6,308 bases of DNA from Geobacter sp. Lineage in GTDB: Bacteria > Desulfobacterota > Desulfuromonadia > Geobacterales > Pseudopelobacteraceae. Positions 1 to 6,238 of this stretch are shown here, in pieces. The notes beneath the pieces were generated by a model. It saw only the letters and a list, made by a program, of their open reading frames with translations. It was not told the origin of the DNA and did not search any database. Each line of letters opens with the position of its first letter. The stretch's first letter is position 1. Location: NCBI GenBank assembly GCA_027346925.1, contig DAIERH010000140.1:1-6308 (forward strand). The letters are read 5' to 3'. The translations under genes and the position numbers were made by a program.

Positions 1-114
1 TCCTCGTTACTAAGGCCGCAACAGATCCCGTACATCTACCGGATCGAGATCCAGGGAGAACGGAAGGACAATCCCACCGCGCAGGCGAATATTGAGGACC
101 TGTATGCCTACTGA
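1..114 (+). CDS. C-terminal end of a probable PilX-like type IV pilus minor pilin (5' partial)
   Basis: An open frame runs from base 1 to a TGA at 112-114, giving 37 residues; the start lies outside the window. The visible end contains PYIYRIEIQGER and closes with an aromatic NIEDLYAY. A 'YRI.(V/I).G' strand followed by a short variable loop and a final strand ending in aromatic residues is how PilX-type minor pilins, which help prime pilus assembly, commonly end. Minor-pilin clusters are found next to pilMNOPQ in Geobacter-like bacteria, which fits the context. The gene is followed by a terminator-like element and not by a tightly packed gene, so it probably ends its own transcription unit. 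The family call rests on about 30 residues; another pseudopilin or unrelated exported protein is possible. That the frame is coding is more certain than its name. Confidence 0.5.
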   Translation, partial: SSLLRPQQIPYIYRIEIQGERKDNPTAQANIEDLYAY

Positions 115-210
115 GCGGATGAGCAGGCCACGAACCGGGCAGGATGGAGAGGTGATGGCTGCCCGCGGATCCGCCGTCTCGATGGTGGGTTTACCCATGT
201 TTCAAATAGT

Positions 211-240
211 CCGTGGTGTGCAATCGTCCCGGTTTTTTTT
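211..240 (+). terminator. Possible weak intrinsic terminator after the upstream minor-pilin-like gene
   Basis: CCG-t-GG at 211-216 can pair with CCCGG at 228-232: five G-C pairs with a one-base bulge and an 11-base loop. The stem is followed directly by eight T (233-240). A GC stem abutting a T tract is the form of a Rho-independent terminator, and the position between two transcription units is right. The stem is short and bulged, so its strength is uncertain. Confidence 0.4.
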
Positions 241-252
241 AATGTTTTGTAT

Positions 253-266
253 AATTGTGCATAATT
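253..266. promoter_or_regulatory. Near-palindrome, candidate operator upstream of the -35 box
   Basis: AATTGTGCATAATT matches its own reverse complement at 12 of 14 positions, with a TGCA centre and AATT arms. The hexamer ATAATT also occurs at 251-256 and 261-266, exactly 10 bases apart, so both copies face the same side of the helix. The site ends three bases before the TTGACA box of the promoter candidate. A dimeric regulator, such as the helix-turn-helix protein encoded just downstream, could bind here. The composition is AT-rich, so chance palindromes are not rare, and binding is inferred. Confidence 0.3.
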
Positions 267-269
267 TGC

Positions 270-297
270 TTGACATTAATAGTAGTTGTTGTAAACA
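270..297 (+). promoter_or_regulatory. Candidate sigma-70-type promoter for the HTH-pilMNOPQ operon
   Basis: A perfect TTGACA lies at 270-275 in an AT-rich stretch that differs sharply from the GC-rich coding DNA. With a 16-base spacer, the -10 would be TAAACA (292-297), a weak match with only three consensus bases. Transcription would begin near 304, leaving a leader of about 29 bases before the ATG at 333. A second possibility is TTGTTG (286-291), a 17-base spacer and TATATC (309-314), but this leaves almost no leader for the ribosome binding site. The weak -10 would be consistent with activator control. Location is reasonably supported; the exact elements are not. Confidence 0.4.
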
Positions 298-308
298 GAT
301 ACGCAAAT

Positions 309-322
309 TATATCTAGTTATA
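309..322. promoter_or_regulatory. Near-palindrome between the promoter and the HTH start codon
   Basis: TATATCTAGTTATA reads TATA-t-CTAG-t-TATA, matching its reverse complement at 12 of 14 positions. It lies just downstream of the likely transcription start and touches the ribosome binding site of the HTH gene. A repressor bound here could block transcription, which would suit autoregulation by the small DNA-binding protein it precedes. No binding is shown by the sequence itself. Confidence 0.3.
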
Positions 323-332
323 GGATTTGTGT

Positions 333-533
333 ATGAAGGCTCGAAACAAGGTCAAGACGATCAGAGAATCCCGCCTGATGAGCAAGTCGGAATTGGCCCG
401 CCAGGCCGGTGTGTCGCCCCTTACCATCGGCAGGATCGAACGGGGGGAGCAGTGCCGCATGGATACCATGCGCAAGATTATCCTGGCGCTTGGGTACTCG
501 CTGGACGAAAAGGGCAAGGTCTTTCTGGATTGA
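333..533 (+). CDS. Small Cro/C1 (XRE)-type helix-turn-helix DNA-binding protein
   Basis: This 66-residue protein is almost entirely one HTH_3/XRE fold. A first helix (about 7-15, VKTIRESRL) is followed by the helix-turn-helix SKSELARQAGVSPLTIGRIERG (17-38), with the family's LA..AGVS..TI..IERG pattern. A short pair of helices follows, ending ILALGYSLDEKGKVF. No sensor or ligand domain is visible, so it is a bare DNA-binding protein that probably works as a dimer. I chose ATG 333 because TAGGA (321-325) lies seven bases upstream; the in-frame TTG at 327 sits too close to that site. pilM begins 18 bases after its stop, so the gene is very likely co-transcribed with the pilus genes and may control them or itself, possibly through the near-palindromes upstream. 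Targets and direction of regulation are unknown. The fold assignment is secure. Confidence 0.88.
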   Translation: MKARNKVKTIRESRLMSKSELARQAGVSPLTIGRIERGEQCRMDTMRKIILALGYSLDEKGKVFLD

Positions 534-551
534 TCCCGACAGGAATGCGAC

Positions 552-1607
552 ATGCTTTTCTTTAAAAAGAAAAAAGAGGTCATCGGCATCGACATTGGCT
601 CCAGTTCGGTAAAACTGGTGCAACTCAAGGCGCAGAAGGGGGCGTATCGCCTGCTCAATGCCGGCATCATGCCGCTGCCGCCCGAGGCCATTGTCGACAA
701 CACCCTGATGGACAGCGCCTCCATCGTGGGGGCCATCAGGAATCTCGTGGCAAGTCTCGGTATAAAGGCCAGGGATGTCGCCTGCTCGATCTCCGGCAAT
801 TCGGTCATTATCCGCAAGATCACGCTCCCCACCATGACCACCGAGGAGCTCGAAGACCAGATAGTCTGGGAGGCGGAGCAGTATATTCCTTTTGACATCA
901 ACGACGTCAACCTGGACTTCCAGATCCTGTCCCCCGACAGCATCGACCCCACCAAGATGAGCGTTCTGCTCGTGGCCAGCAAAAAAGACCTGATAAACGA
1001 TTACGTAGCCGTATTCAACGAGGCCGGGCTCCAGCTTTCGGTGGTGGACGTGGCCTCGTTCACGATCCAAAACGCCTTTGAAATCAACCATGACGTGGAC
1101 CCTGACGATGTGGTCGCGCTGATCAACATCGGGGCCAGCGTCATGAACATCAATATCGTCAAATCCGGCATTACCCTCTTTACCCGGGATGTCCAGATGG
1201 GCGGCAACCTCTACAGCGAGGAGATTCAGAAACAGATGGGCCTGAGCAGTTCCGAAGCAGAGTCCATGAAATTGCTGGCCAATAAGGCCGGCAACAATGC
1301 CCTTCTGGAAGTGCTCGACAAGGTCAATGAGACCATCACCCAGGAAATCAGGCGTTCCCTGGATTTCTATAACTCGACGGCCTCCGACGAAAGGATTACC
1401 CGTATCTTTTTGAGTGGCGGCTGCTCGAAGGTGTATAACCTGCTGGAGGTCATCAACGAAAAGCTCGGGGTGCCGGTTGAGATGATCAATCCCTTTGCCA
1501 GGATCACCTGTAACGATAAGGAGTTTGACCCTGAATACCTTGCGGAGATCGCTCCGCTCATGGCAGTAACCGTGGGGCTTGCCATACGGAGGGTAGGGGA
1601 CAAATGA
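552..1607 (+). CDS. pilM: PilM, actin-like cytoplasmic ATPase-fold protein of the type IV pilus alignment complex
   Basis: PilM is a cytoplasmic, FtsA/actin-like protein that binds nucleotide and the N-terminal tail of PilN, linking the inner-membrane platform to the cytoplasmic motor side of the pilus. The 351-residue length is normal for the family. The start shows the typical basic MLFFKKKK leader. Actin-fold signatures are in order: phosphate-1 loop GIDIGSSSVK (12-21), a WEAEQYIPFDINDV segment (106-119) diagnostic of PilM, phosphate-2 strand ALINIGASVMNINIV (189-203), the FTRDVQMGGN segment (210-219), and the adenosine motif IFLSGGCSKV (285-294), followed by NPF (313-315). AGGA at 541-544 lies seven bases before the ATG. 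Its TGA overlaps the pilN ATG as ATGA, implying coupled translation. There are no transmembrane segments, as expected. Identity is firm. Confidence 0.97.
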   Translation: MLFFKKKKEVIGIDIGSSSVKLVQLKAQKGAYRLLNAGIMPLPPEAIVDNTLMDSASIVGAIRNLVASLGIKARDVACSISGNSVIIRKITLPTMTTEELEDQIVWEAEQYIPFDINDVNLDFQILSPDSIDPTKMSVLLVASKKDLINDYVAVFNEAGLQLSVVDVASFTIQNAFEINHDVDPDDVVALINIGASVMNINIVKSGITLFTRDVQMGGNLYSEEIQKQMGLSSSEAESMKLLANKAGNNALLEVLDKVNETITQEIRRSLDFYNSTASDERITRIFLSGGCSKVYNLLEVINEKLGVPVEMINPFARITCNDKEFDPEYLAEIAPLMAVTVGLAIRRVGDK

Positions 1608-2185
1608 TCAAGATCAACCTGTTACCGCTCAGGGCCGCCAGGAAAAAGGAATCGGCCATACAGCAGATCGCCATATTCTGCGTCAGCCTCTTGCTGGTGG
1701 CAGCGGTTGTCGCGTCGATGTATGTTGTCAAGCGGATGCAGATATCCGCGACACAAGACGATATTTCCGTCGCCACCACCAAGATCAACGAATTGAAGAA
1801 GAAGATCGGCAAACTGGAAGAACTTAAGACCCTGAAGGACCAGGTCAGGAAAAAACTGGATGTGCTGGCGCAGCTGCGCAAGAACAAGACCGGTCCGGCC
1901 CATCGGCTTGCCACACTGAGCGATATCACCCCCGACCAGTTATGGCTCACCGGCTACAGCGAGAGCGGTCAAGCCATCAAGATTTCAGGCATGGCCACCA
2001 ACGAAGAATTGATCGCCGCCTTCATGCGCAGCCTGGAGGGCTCGGCCGATTATATGGGAGTTGAGTTGGTTGTTTCGGAACAGATCGAGAGCGGGGGCAC
2101 CAAGCTGAAGCGTTTCGAGCTCTCCTGCAAGCTGCGTACGGGGCCCGAACCGGCCAAGCAGCCTGCGCCGAACGCCCCCAAGTAG
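1604..2185 (+). CDS. pilN: PilN, bitopic inner-membrane protein of the type IV pilus alignment complex
   Basis: PilN anchors PilM to the inner membrane and pairs with PilO in the periplasm. The 193 residues show the standard architecture. The cytoplasmic PilM-binding motif INLLP is at 4-8, and one transmembrane helix spans about 22-42 (IAIFCVSLLLVAAVVASMYVV). A Lys/Glu/Leu-rich coiled coil follows from about 45 to 95, then a compact alpha/beta (ferredoxin-like) domain from about 105 to 178, including ITPDQLWLTGYS and the GMATNEELIAAFMRSL helix. The last 15 residues form a Pro/Ala/Lys tail (PEPAKQPAPNAPK) that is probably disordered. The ATG overlaps the pilM stop by four bases, with AGGGGA at 1595-1600 as ribosome binding site. 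The assignment follows from both the INLLP motif and the operon position. Confidence 0.95.
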   Translation: MIKINLLPLRAARKKESAIQQIAIFCVSLLLVAAVVASMYVVKRMQISATQDDISVATTKINELKKKIGKLEELKTLKDQVRKKLDVLAQLRKNKTGPAHRLATLSDITPDQLWLTGYSESGQAIKISGMATNEELIAAFMRSLEGSADYMGVELVVSEQIESGGTKLKRFELSCKLRTGPEPAKQPAPNAPK

Positions 2186-2214
2186 CGCATCTCAACCGTC
2201 GGGACGGATTGACC

Positions 2215-2820
2215 ATGGATCCACAGGTAGAAAAAATACTCAAGCTGCCGACCAAGCAGAAGTTGCTCATTCTCGCTGCCGTTGTCGTGATTGAGGCGGC
2301 TGCCATGGTCTGGTTTCTGTATATCCCCAAGTACAAGGAAGAGGCAAAGCTCAAGGACGATCTCGCCAAGCTTCAGACCGAGGTAGACGATAAGACCAGG
2401 ATCGCGAACAATCTGCCGCGTCTCAAGGCCGAGTACGAACAGCTCAGCAAGGAGTTGGCCCAGGCTTTGACCGAGCTGCCGAACTCCAAGGAGATCCCTT
2501 CGCTTTTGACCAGCATTACCACACTCGGCAAAAATGCCGGTCTCGACTTCCTCAAGTTCCAGCCCAAGGCAGAAGCCGTCAAGGATTTTTACGCCGAGGT
2601 CCCGGTCGATATCTTCGTTTCAGGGTCATACCACAGTGTGGCCAACTTCTTCGCTGCCGTGGCCAATATCCCCCGCATCATCAATATCACCAATGTGACG
2701 TTTTCCGATATCCGCAACGTGAACAACAAGATGATTACCAAGGTGAGTTGCCTGGCAACCACATTCCGTTTTCTGGATAAGAAAGAAATGAAGGATGATA
2801 AGAAACCTGTCAAAAAATAG
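2215..2820 (+). CDS. pilO: PilO, bitopic inner-membrane partner of PilN
   Basis: PilO heterodimerises with PilN and also contacts PilP, forming the periplasmic bridge from the inner membrane to the secretin. It has 201 residues from ATG 2215. One transmembrane helix lies at about 17-37 and contains a buried Glu27. A coiled coil spans about 40-87, then the family-typical LPNSKEIPSLL (88-98), and the ferredoxin-like domain with FYAEVPVDIFVSGSYHSVANFFAAVANIPRI (125-155, key features Y139-H140 and the I152-P153 turn). The C-terminus is a Lys-rich tail (KKEMKDDKKPVKK), part of which is encoded by bases shared with pilP. GACGGA at 2203-2208 serves as a weak ribosome binding site six bases before the ATG; an in-frame TTG at 2209 overlaps it and is therefore less likely. 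It lies 29 bases after pilN. Confidence 0.95.
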   Translation: MDPQVEKILKLPTKQKLLILAAVVVIEAAAMVWFLYIPKYKEEAKLKDDLAKLQTEVDDKTRIANNLPRLKAEYEQLSKELAQALTELPNSKEIPSLLTSITTLGKNAGLDFLKFQPKAEAVKDFYAEVPVDIFVSGSYHSVANFFAAVANIPRIINITNVTFSDIRNVNNKMITKVSCLATTFRFLDKKEMKDDKKPVKK

Positions 2821-3352
2821 CATTGTCTGCGTCCTGATACCCGTGGTGGGGGTTGCGGCCGCGCTTGCGGGGTGCAACACGAAGACACCGGCACCGCCCG
2901 GCGCTACTGCTTCGAAACCGGTCGCCCCTCAGGCGAAGCCTGTTCAGAAGCAGCTCAGTTCAGCCCTCACGTTGTCGCCACCCCCGGTAAACCAGTTTGA
3001 TTTCAGCAACAAGAAAGATCCCTTCAAGCCGTTTGTAGCCGTCAAGGCGGAGCCAAGCGCTTCCGAGGCGAGGGGACGCTGGGCATTGAAAGATGCAATC
3101 CCGATTCACCGTTTTGATGTCACTCAATTTACCTTGATCGGCGTCGTTACGGGAGACCGGGAGAACCGGGCGATGGTCGTTGACCCCAACCACAAGGGGT
3201 ATGTGCTCAAGGTCGGCATGACGATCGGGAAAAACGAAGGGCGGGTAACGTCGATCACCACCAGTGGCGTGGAGGTGCTTGAGCAGTTCCGGGATGATAA
3301 CGGCAAGGTGCGCAAGGAGAGGATCAGGCTTACCCTCCCCAGGAAACAATAA
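2795..3352 (+). CDS. pilP: PilP, inner-membrane lipoprotein linking PilN/PilO to the PilQ secretin
   Basis: PilP bridges the PilN/PilO heterodimer and the periplasmic domains of PilQ. The 185 residues begin with a lipoprotein signal: a basic start (MIRNLSK), a hydrophobic stretch and a clean lipobox LAGC with the acylated Cys at 27. A Pro/Ala/Lys-rich flexible region (about 28-65) follows, then the short KKDPFKPF motif (73-80) that marks PilP proteins. The C-terminal beta domain (about 110-165) contains FTLIGVVTGDRENRAMVVDP and the GYVLKVGMTIG strand-turn-strand. ATG 2795 is the only ATG in a frame that opens at 2792, just after a TGA, so the 26-base overlap with pilO is real. The nearest purine-rich site, AAGAAAG (2779-2785), lies inside pilO, suggesting translation coupled to that of pilO. 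Identity is firm. Confidence 0.95.
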   Translation: MIRNLSKNSIVCVLIPVVGVAAALAGCNTKTPAPPGATASKPVAPQAKPVQKQLSSALTLSPPPVNQFDFSNKKDPFKPFVAVKAEPSASEARGRWALKDAIPIHRFDVTQFTLIGVVTGDRENRAMVVDPNHKGYVLKVGMTIGKNEGRVTSITTSGVEVLEQFRDDNGKVRKERIRLTLPRKQ

Positions 3353-3356
3353 GGAG
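3351..3356 (+). promoter_or_regulatory. Ribosome binding site of pilQ, sharing bases with the pilP stop codon
   Basis: AAGGAG lies six bases before ATG 3363 and is the strongest Shine-Dalgarno sequence in the operon. It fixes the pilQ start at 3363, where a signal peptide begins, and not at the ATG 3264 further upstream, which would add 33 residues read out of frame from the pilP coding region. Its first two bases are the last two of the pilP TAA. Confidence 0.85.
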
Positions 3357-3362
3357 TTCCGC

Positions 3363-6203
3363 ATGAAGTGGATGACGAAACATACGAAGGCCCTGCTGGT
3401 TGTCCTTGCCATGACGGCTGGTTTCTTGCCCGGTCCGGTCAGGACTGCCCATGCCGCCCCCGAGGCCGGCCCGAAACCCGCATCAAAGCTTGCCGTCATA
3501 GAGTCGATCAGCGTCTCGGGCGAGGGTGAAGGGGCCGAACTGGTCATCAAGCTGTCTGCTCCGGCAGCGTATACCAGTTACAAGACCACTGCACCACTGC
3601 GTTTGGTGGTTGATCTGTCGCAGGCCACCCAGGGGGCGGTCAGTAGCCCGATCGTCATCGACAAAGGAAATTTCAAGACCGTTACCGTCAACCGCTACGA
3701 CACGGATGCCGGCGTGCTGACCCGGCTTGATATCGGACTTGTCAGGGATGCGGAGCCGGTTATCTCCTCTGCTCCTGGCCAGAAGGGGGAACTGAGGATA
3801 TCCTTTCCCGCGCCGGCAGTTACGGCGGTCGAGACAGCCGTAACTCCCCCTGGTGCCGCTCCGGAAGCTGCTGCGGTAAAAGCGCCGGAAACCGTTGCCC
3901 CGAAAACATCCCAAACTCCCGTAGCAACAGCAGCACCCGTCGCGGGACCCGCTGCGTCACCGGCTGAAACGCCCGCACCTCCCGCAGCGGGCCCCCCCGA
4001 GGCCGCCAAGGCGTCCGCAGGGGCGGGGTCCCGTTCCCTTACGGCGATTTCAGTCAAGGACAATGCCATCATACTTGCGATCAACGGTGGTGCCGGGGAG
4101 TTCAAGGCATTCCGCCTCAATAAGCCCGAGCGCTTTGTCGTCGATCTGTTTGACGTGAAGAACGGGCTTGCCAGCCGGGTCGTGCCGGTGAATGCGGACG
4201 GGGTCGCGGTGGCGCGCATCGGGGAGTATCCCGGAAAGATCCGCGTTGTGCTCGATGCCGTTAACGGCAGCTTTCCCGAAGCTTCAGCTGCCAGGTCCAG
4301 TGAGGGGGTTACTGTTTCCTTGAGCGAAACAACCGGGCCAAGTGCAAAAGCGGCTATTGCCCGCGCTGAAAAAGCGGCCGAGGCGGCCTTGCGGACAGAG
4401 GCAAAACCAGCGGCTCCCGCAACGCTGCCAACCGTAGAAGCGCCGTCGAAACAGCCGCTCGCAAGACAAGAAGAAAAACCGGTTGAAAAAAGCGCTGTCC
4501 GTCCCGCAGTGGCAATGATCGACTTCCAGGTGGTAGACGGCATCTCACGGCTCTCCGTAAAGATTGCGGGCGACGTGGTCGTCGTCCCGCCGGTCAAAAC
4601 TCCGGGTTTCGTTACCCTCACCCTCAAGAATGCGGGGCTCCCCAAGCGACTGCAACGCTCGCTTGAAACCGAATCATTCGCAACCTCGCCCGTATTGCGC
4701 GTGACCCCTTTCCTCGTCAAGACCCGTACGGGTACCGACACCCGGATCAAGATTGCGCTCCGCTCCCCGGCGGCATACGACTTCAAGCAGCAAGGGGACA
4801 TGCTTTTCATTGATTTCAAAAATCCCGAAGGGCCGGCGCCGGAAACCATCCAGGCCCCACAGGGGGAGGCCGTCCCGCAGGTCGCGGCTTCCGCTTCCAC
4901 CAAGGCCTCTCCCGCGAAGGCGGCGGAAATTCCCGCCGAGCTTGCCCAGCCTGCCGAGCCAGCCGCTAAACCCCTCGAAACCGCCAAAAAATATACGGGG
5001 CGTAAGGTGACCCTGGAGTTTGCCGATGCCGAGGTACGCAAGATTTTCCAACTCCTCTCCGAGGTCAGCAACAAGAACTTCGTGCTGGGCGACGATGTGG
5101 GCGGCACCATCAGCATCAAACTGGTCAACGTGCCCTGGGACCAGGCCCTGGACATCATCCTGGACACCAAGGGATTGGATAAGCGTGAGGAAGGCAACAT
5201 CATCATCATCAAGGGCAAGGGCAAATTCAAGTCCGACATCGAGCTTGAGCAGGAGAACAAAAAGGCCCTGACCCGTGCCATGGAGATGAAGACGGAGACA
5301 TTCAGCATCAACTACGCGAACATCGCGGACATCAAGGGCCAATTCGAAAAACTGAAGCAGCATGAACGGGCCACCATAACCGACGATCCCAGGACCAACA
5401 AGGTCATTGTCCGCGATATCCCCCAGGCGATCGAGGATATGCGCAGGCTTCTCCAACAACTGGATGTGCCGGAAAAGCAGGTTATGATCGAGGCGCGCAT
5501 CGTCGAGGCCACGTCTTCCTTCACGCGCAGCCTGGGCGTCAACTGGGGCGTGCACTACCGGGACGGTTCCGCCTCTTTCATGGGGATCAATAGCGTGGAT
5601 ACCGGATTCGGCGGACTGACCAACATCCCCGTCACCAGCGGCACCGGAATCAGCCCCGGTACCGACACGGGGATCTCGTTCGGTACGCTGACCAGCAATA
5701 TCCAGCTCGATATGCGCCTCAGCGCCGCGGCCAGTATCGGCCTGGTCAAGGTCATATCCACGCCCAAGGTGGCCACGATCAACAATAAGACCGCCAAGAT
5801 CATTCAAGGGCAGCAGATCCCCTATCAGACCTCTTCCGCCAATACCGGCCCGGTGACTCAGTTCGTGGCTGCGGCGCTGTCGTTGGAGGTGACCCCGCAC
5901 ATCAACGCCAATGGCACCATCGGCATGAAGATCGATGCCAAGAACGATTCGGCCGGTACCAGTAACGGTAGCGGACCGCCGCCGATCAACAACAAAGAGG
6001 CCCTCACCGAGATGCTGCTCAAGGATGGGGAGACAACGGTTATCGGCGGTATCTACGTGGACAGCGAGACCGAAGAAGACGACGGGGTGCCGTTCCTGAT
6101 GGACATCCCGTTTCTCGGCAAGCTGTTCAAATCGAACATCAAGACCAAGACAAAGACGGAGTTGCTGATCTTCATCACGCCCAGGATCGTCGGCACGATC
6201 TGA
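3363..6203 (+). CDS. pilQ: PilQ, outer-membrane secretin of the type IV pilus with three AMIN-like domains
   Basis: PilQ oligomerises into the gated outer-membrane channel through which the pilus leaves the cell. The 946 residues start with a signal peptide probably cut after AHA (29-31). Three AMIN-like beta domains, which in this family bind peptidoglycan, follow at about 43-149, 225-320 and 384-487; the second and third are divergent. Ala/Pro/Lys/Glu-rich linkers separate them (about 150-224, 321-383, 488-541). Then come the STN/N0 domain (about 544-617, with VPWDQALDIIL), an N1 secretin_N domain (about 646-702, with TDDPRTNKVIVRDIP) and the secretin beta-barrel domain from QVMIEARIVEA (706-716) to TPRIV (939-943). 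The usual secretin signature reads VPFLMDIPFLGKLF (909-922), with Met913 where Gly is common. PilQ proteins of gamma- and betaproteobacteria are commonly shorter; Myxococcus PilQ is likewise described with three AMIN domains. It lies 10 bases after pilP. The secretin identity is certain; the exact AMIN count is by eye. Confidence 0.97.
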   Translation: MKWMTKHTKALLVVLAMTAGFLPGPVRTAHAAPEAGPKPASKLAVIESISVSGEGEGAELVIKLSAPAAYTSYKTTAPLRLVVDLSQATQGAVSSPIVIDKGNFKTVTVNRYDTDAGVLTRLDIGLVRDAEPVISSAPGQKGELRISFPAPAVTAVETAVTPPGAAPEAAAVKAPETVAPKTSQTPVATAAPVAGPAASPAETPAPPAAGPPEAAKASAGAGSRSLTAISVKDNAIILAINGGAGEFKAFRLNKPERFVVDLFDVKNGLASRVVPVNADGVAVARIGEYPGKIRVVLDAVNGSFPEASAARSSEGVTVSLSETTGPSAKAAIARAEKAAEAALRTEAKPAAPATLPTVEAPSKQPLARQEEKPVEKSAVRPAVAMIDFQVVDGISRLSVKIAGDVVVVPPVKTPGFVTLTLKNAGLPKRLQRSLETESFATSPVLRVTPFLVKTRTGTDTRIKIALRSPAAYDFKQQGDMLFIDFKNPEGPAPETIQAPQGEAVPQVAASASTKASPAKAAEIPAELAQPAEPAAKPLETAKKYTGRKVTLEFADAEVRKIFQLLSEVSNKNFVLGDDVGGTISIKLVNVPWDQALDIILDTKGLDKREEGNIIIIKGKGKFKSDIELEQENKKALTRAMEMKTETFSINYANIADIKGQFEKLKQHERATITDDPRTNKVIVRDIPQAIEDMRRLLQQLDVPEKQVMIEARIVEATSSFTRSLGVNWGVHYRDGSASFMGINSVDTGFGGLTNIPVTSGTGISPGTDTGISFGTLTSNIQLDMRLSAAASIGLVKVISTPKVATINNKTAKIIQGQQIPYQTSSANTGPVTQFVAAALSLEVTPHINANGTIGMKIDAKNDSAGTSNGSGPPPINNKEALTEMLLKDGETTVIGGIYVDSETEEDDGVPFLMDIPFLGKLFKSNIKTKTKTELLIFITPRIVGTI

Positions 6204-6229
6204 TCTGTGTTCAATAACGCGTAAGCGCT

Positions 6230-6235
6230 GGAGGT
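6230..6235 (+). promoter_or_regulatory. Ribosome binding site of the gene after pilQ
   Basis: GGAGGT lies three bases before ATG 6239. It is a near-perfect Shine-Dalgarno sequence although slightly close to the start. The 35 bases between the pilQ stop and this ATG contain no hairpin followed by a T tract, so read-through from pilQ is expected. Confidence 0.65.
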
Positions 6236-6238
6236 TTC

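Noticed and set aside
165..174. Perfect palindrome GCGGATCCGC
   Set aside because: It is short and isolated in GC-rich spacer, with no second copy nearby and no promoter element around it.
186..197. TGGGTTTACCCA hairpin, considered as a terminator
   Set aside because: The stem is only four pairs and no T tract follows; the stem at 211-232 with T8 is a better candidate.
255..270. A sigma-54-like site (TTGTGCA-N4-TTGCT) upstream of the HTH gene
   Set aside because: The -12 part (TTGCT) and the spacing fit, but the essential GG of the -24 element is TG and other -24 bases differ. It overlaps a better sigma-70 -35 box.
92..565. A 157-codon plus-strand frame spanning the intergenic region and the HTH gene
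   Set aside because: It runs through the terminator-like and promoter-like DNA, overlaps the whole HTH gene in another frame and lacks a convincing ribosome binding site or protein-like composition.
318..1091. Minus-strand open frames of 257 and 222 codons opposite the HTH gene and pilM
   Set aside because: They mirror pilM codons, contain no family motifs and would converge on a well-supported operon.
5199..5210. Four tandem ATC codons in pilQ (residues 613-616, IIII)
   Set aside because: They encode the normal hydrophobic strand that ends the STN domain; this is ordinary codon repetition.
3695..5311. A 538-codon open frame on the minus strand opposite pilQ
   Set aside because: It is a Ser/Ala/Gly-rich shadow of the GC-rich pilQ linkers and AMIN-like region, with no recognisable domain, and pilQ on the other strand is unambiguous. 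The 408-codon minus frame at 4674-5900 is rejected for the same reason.
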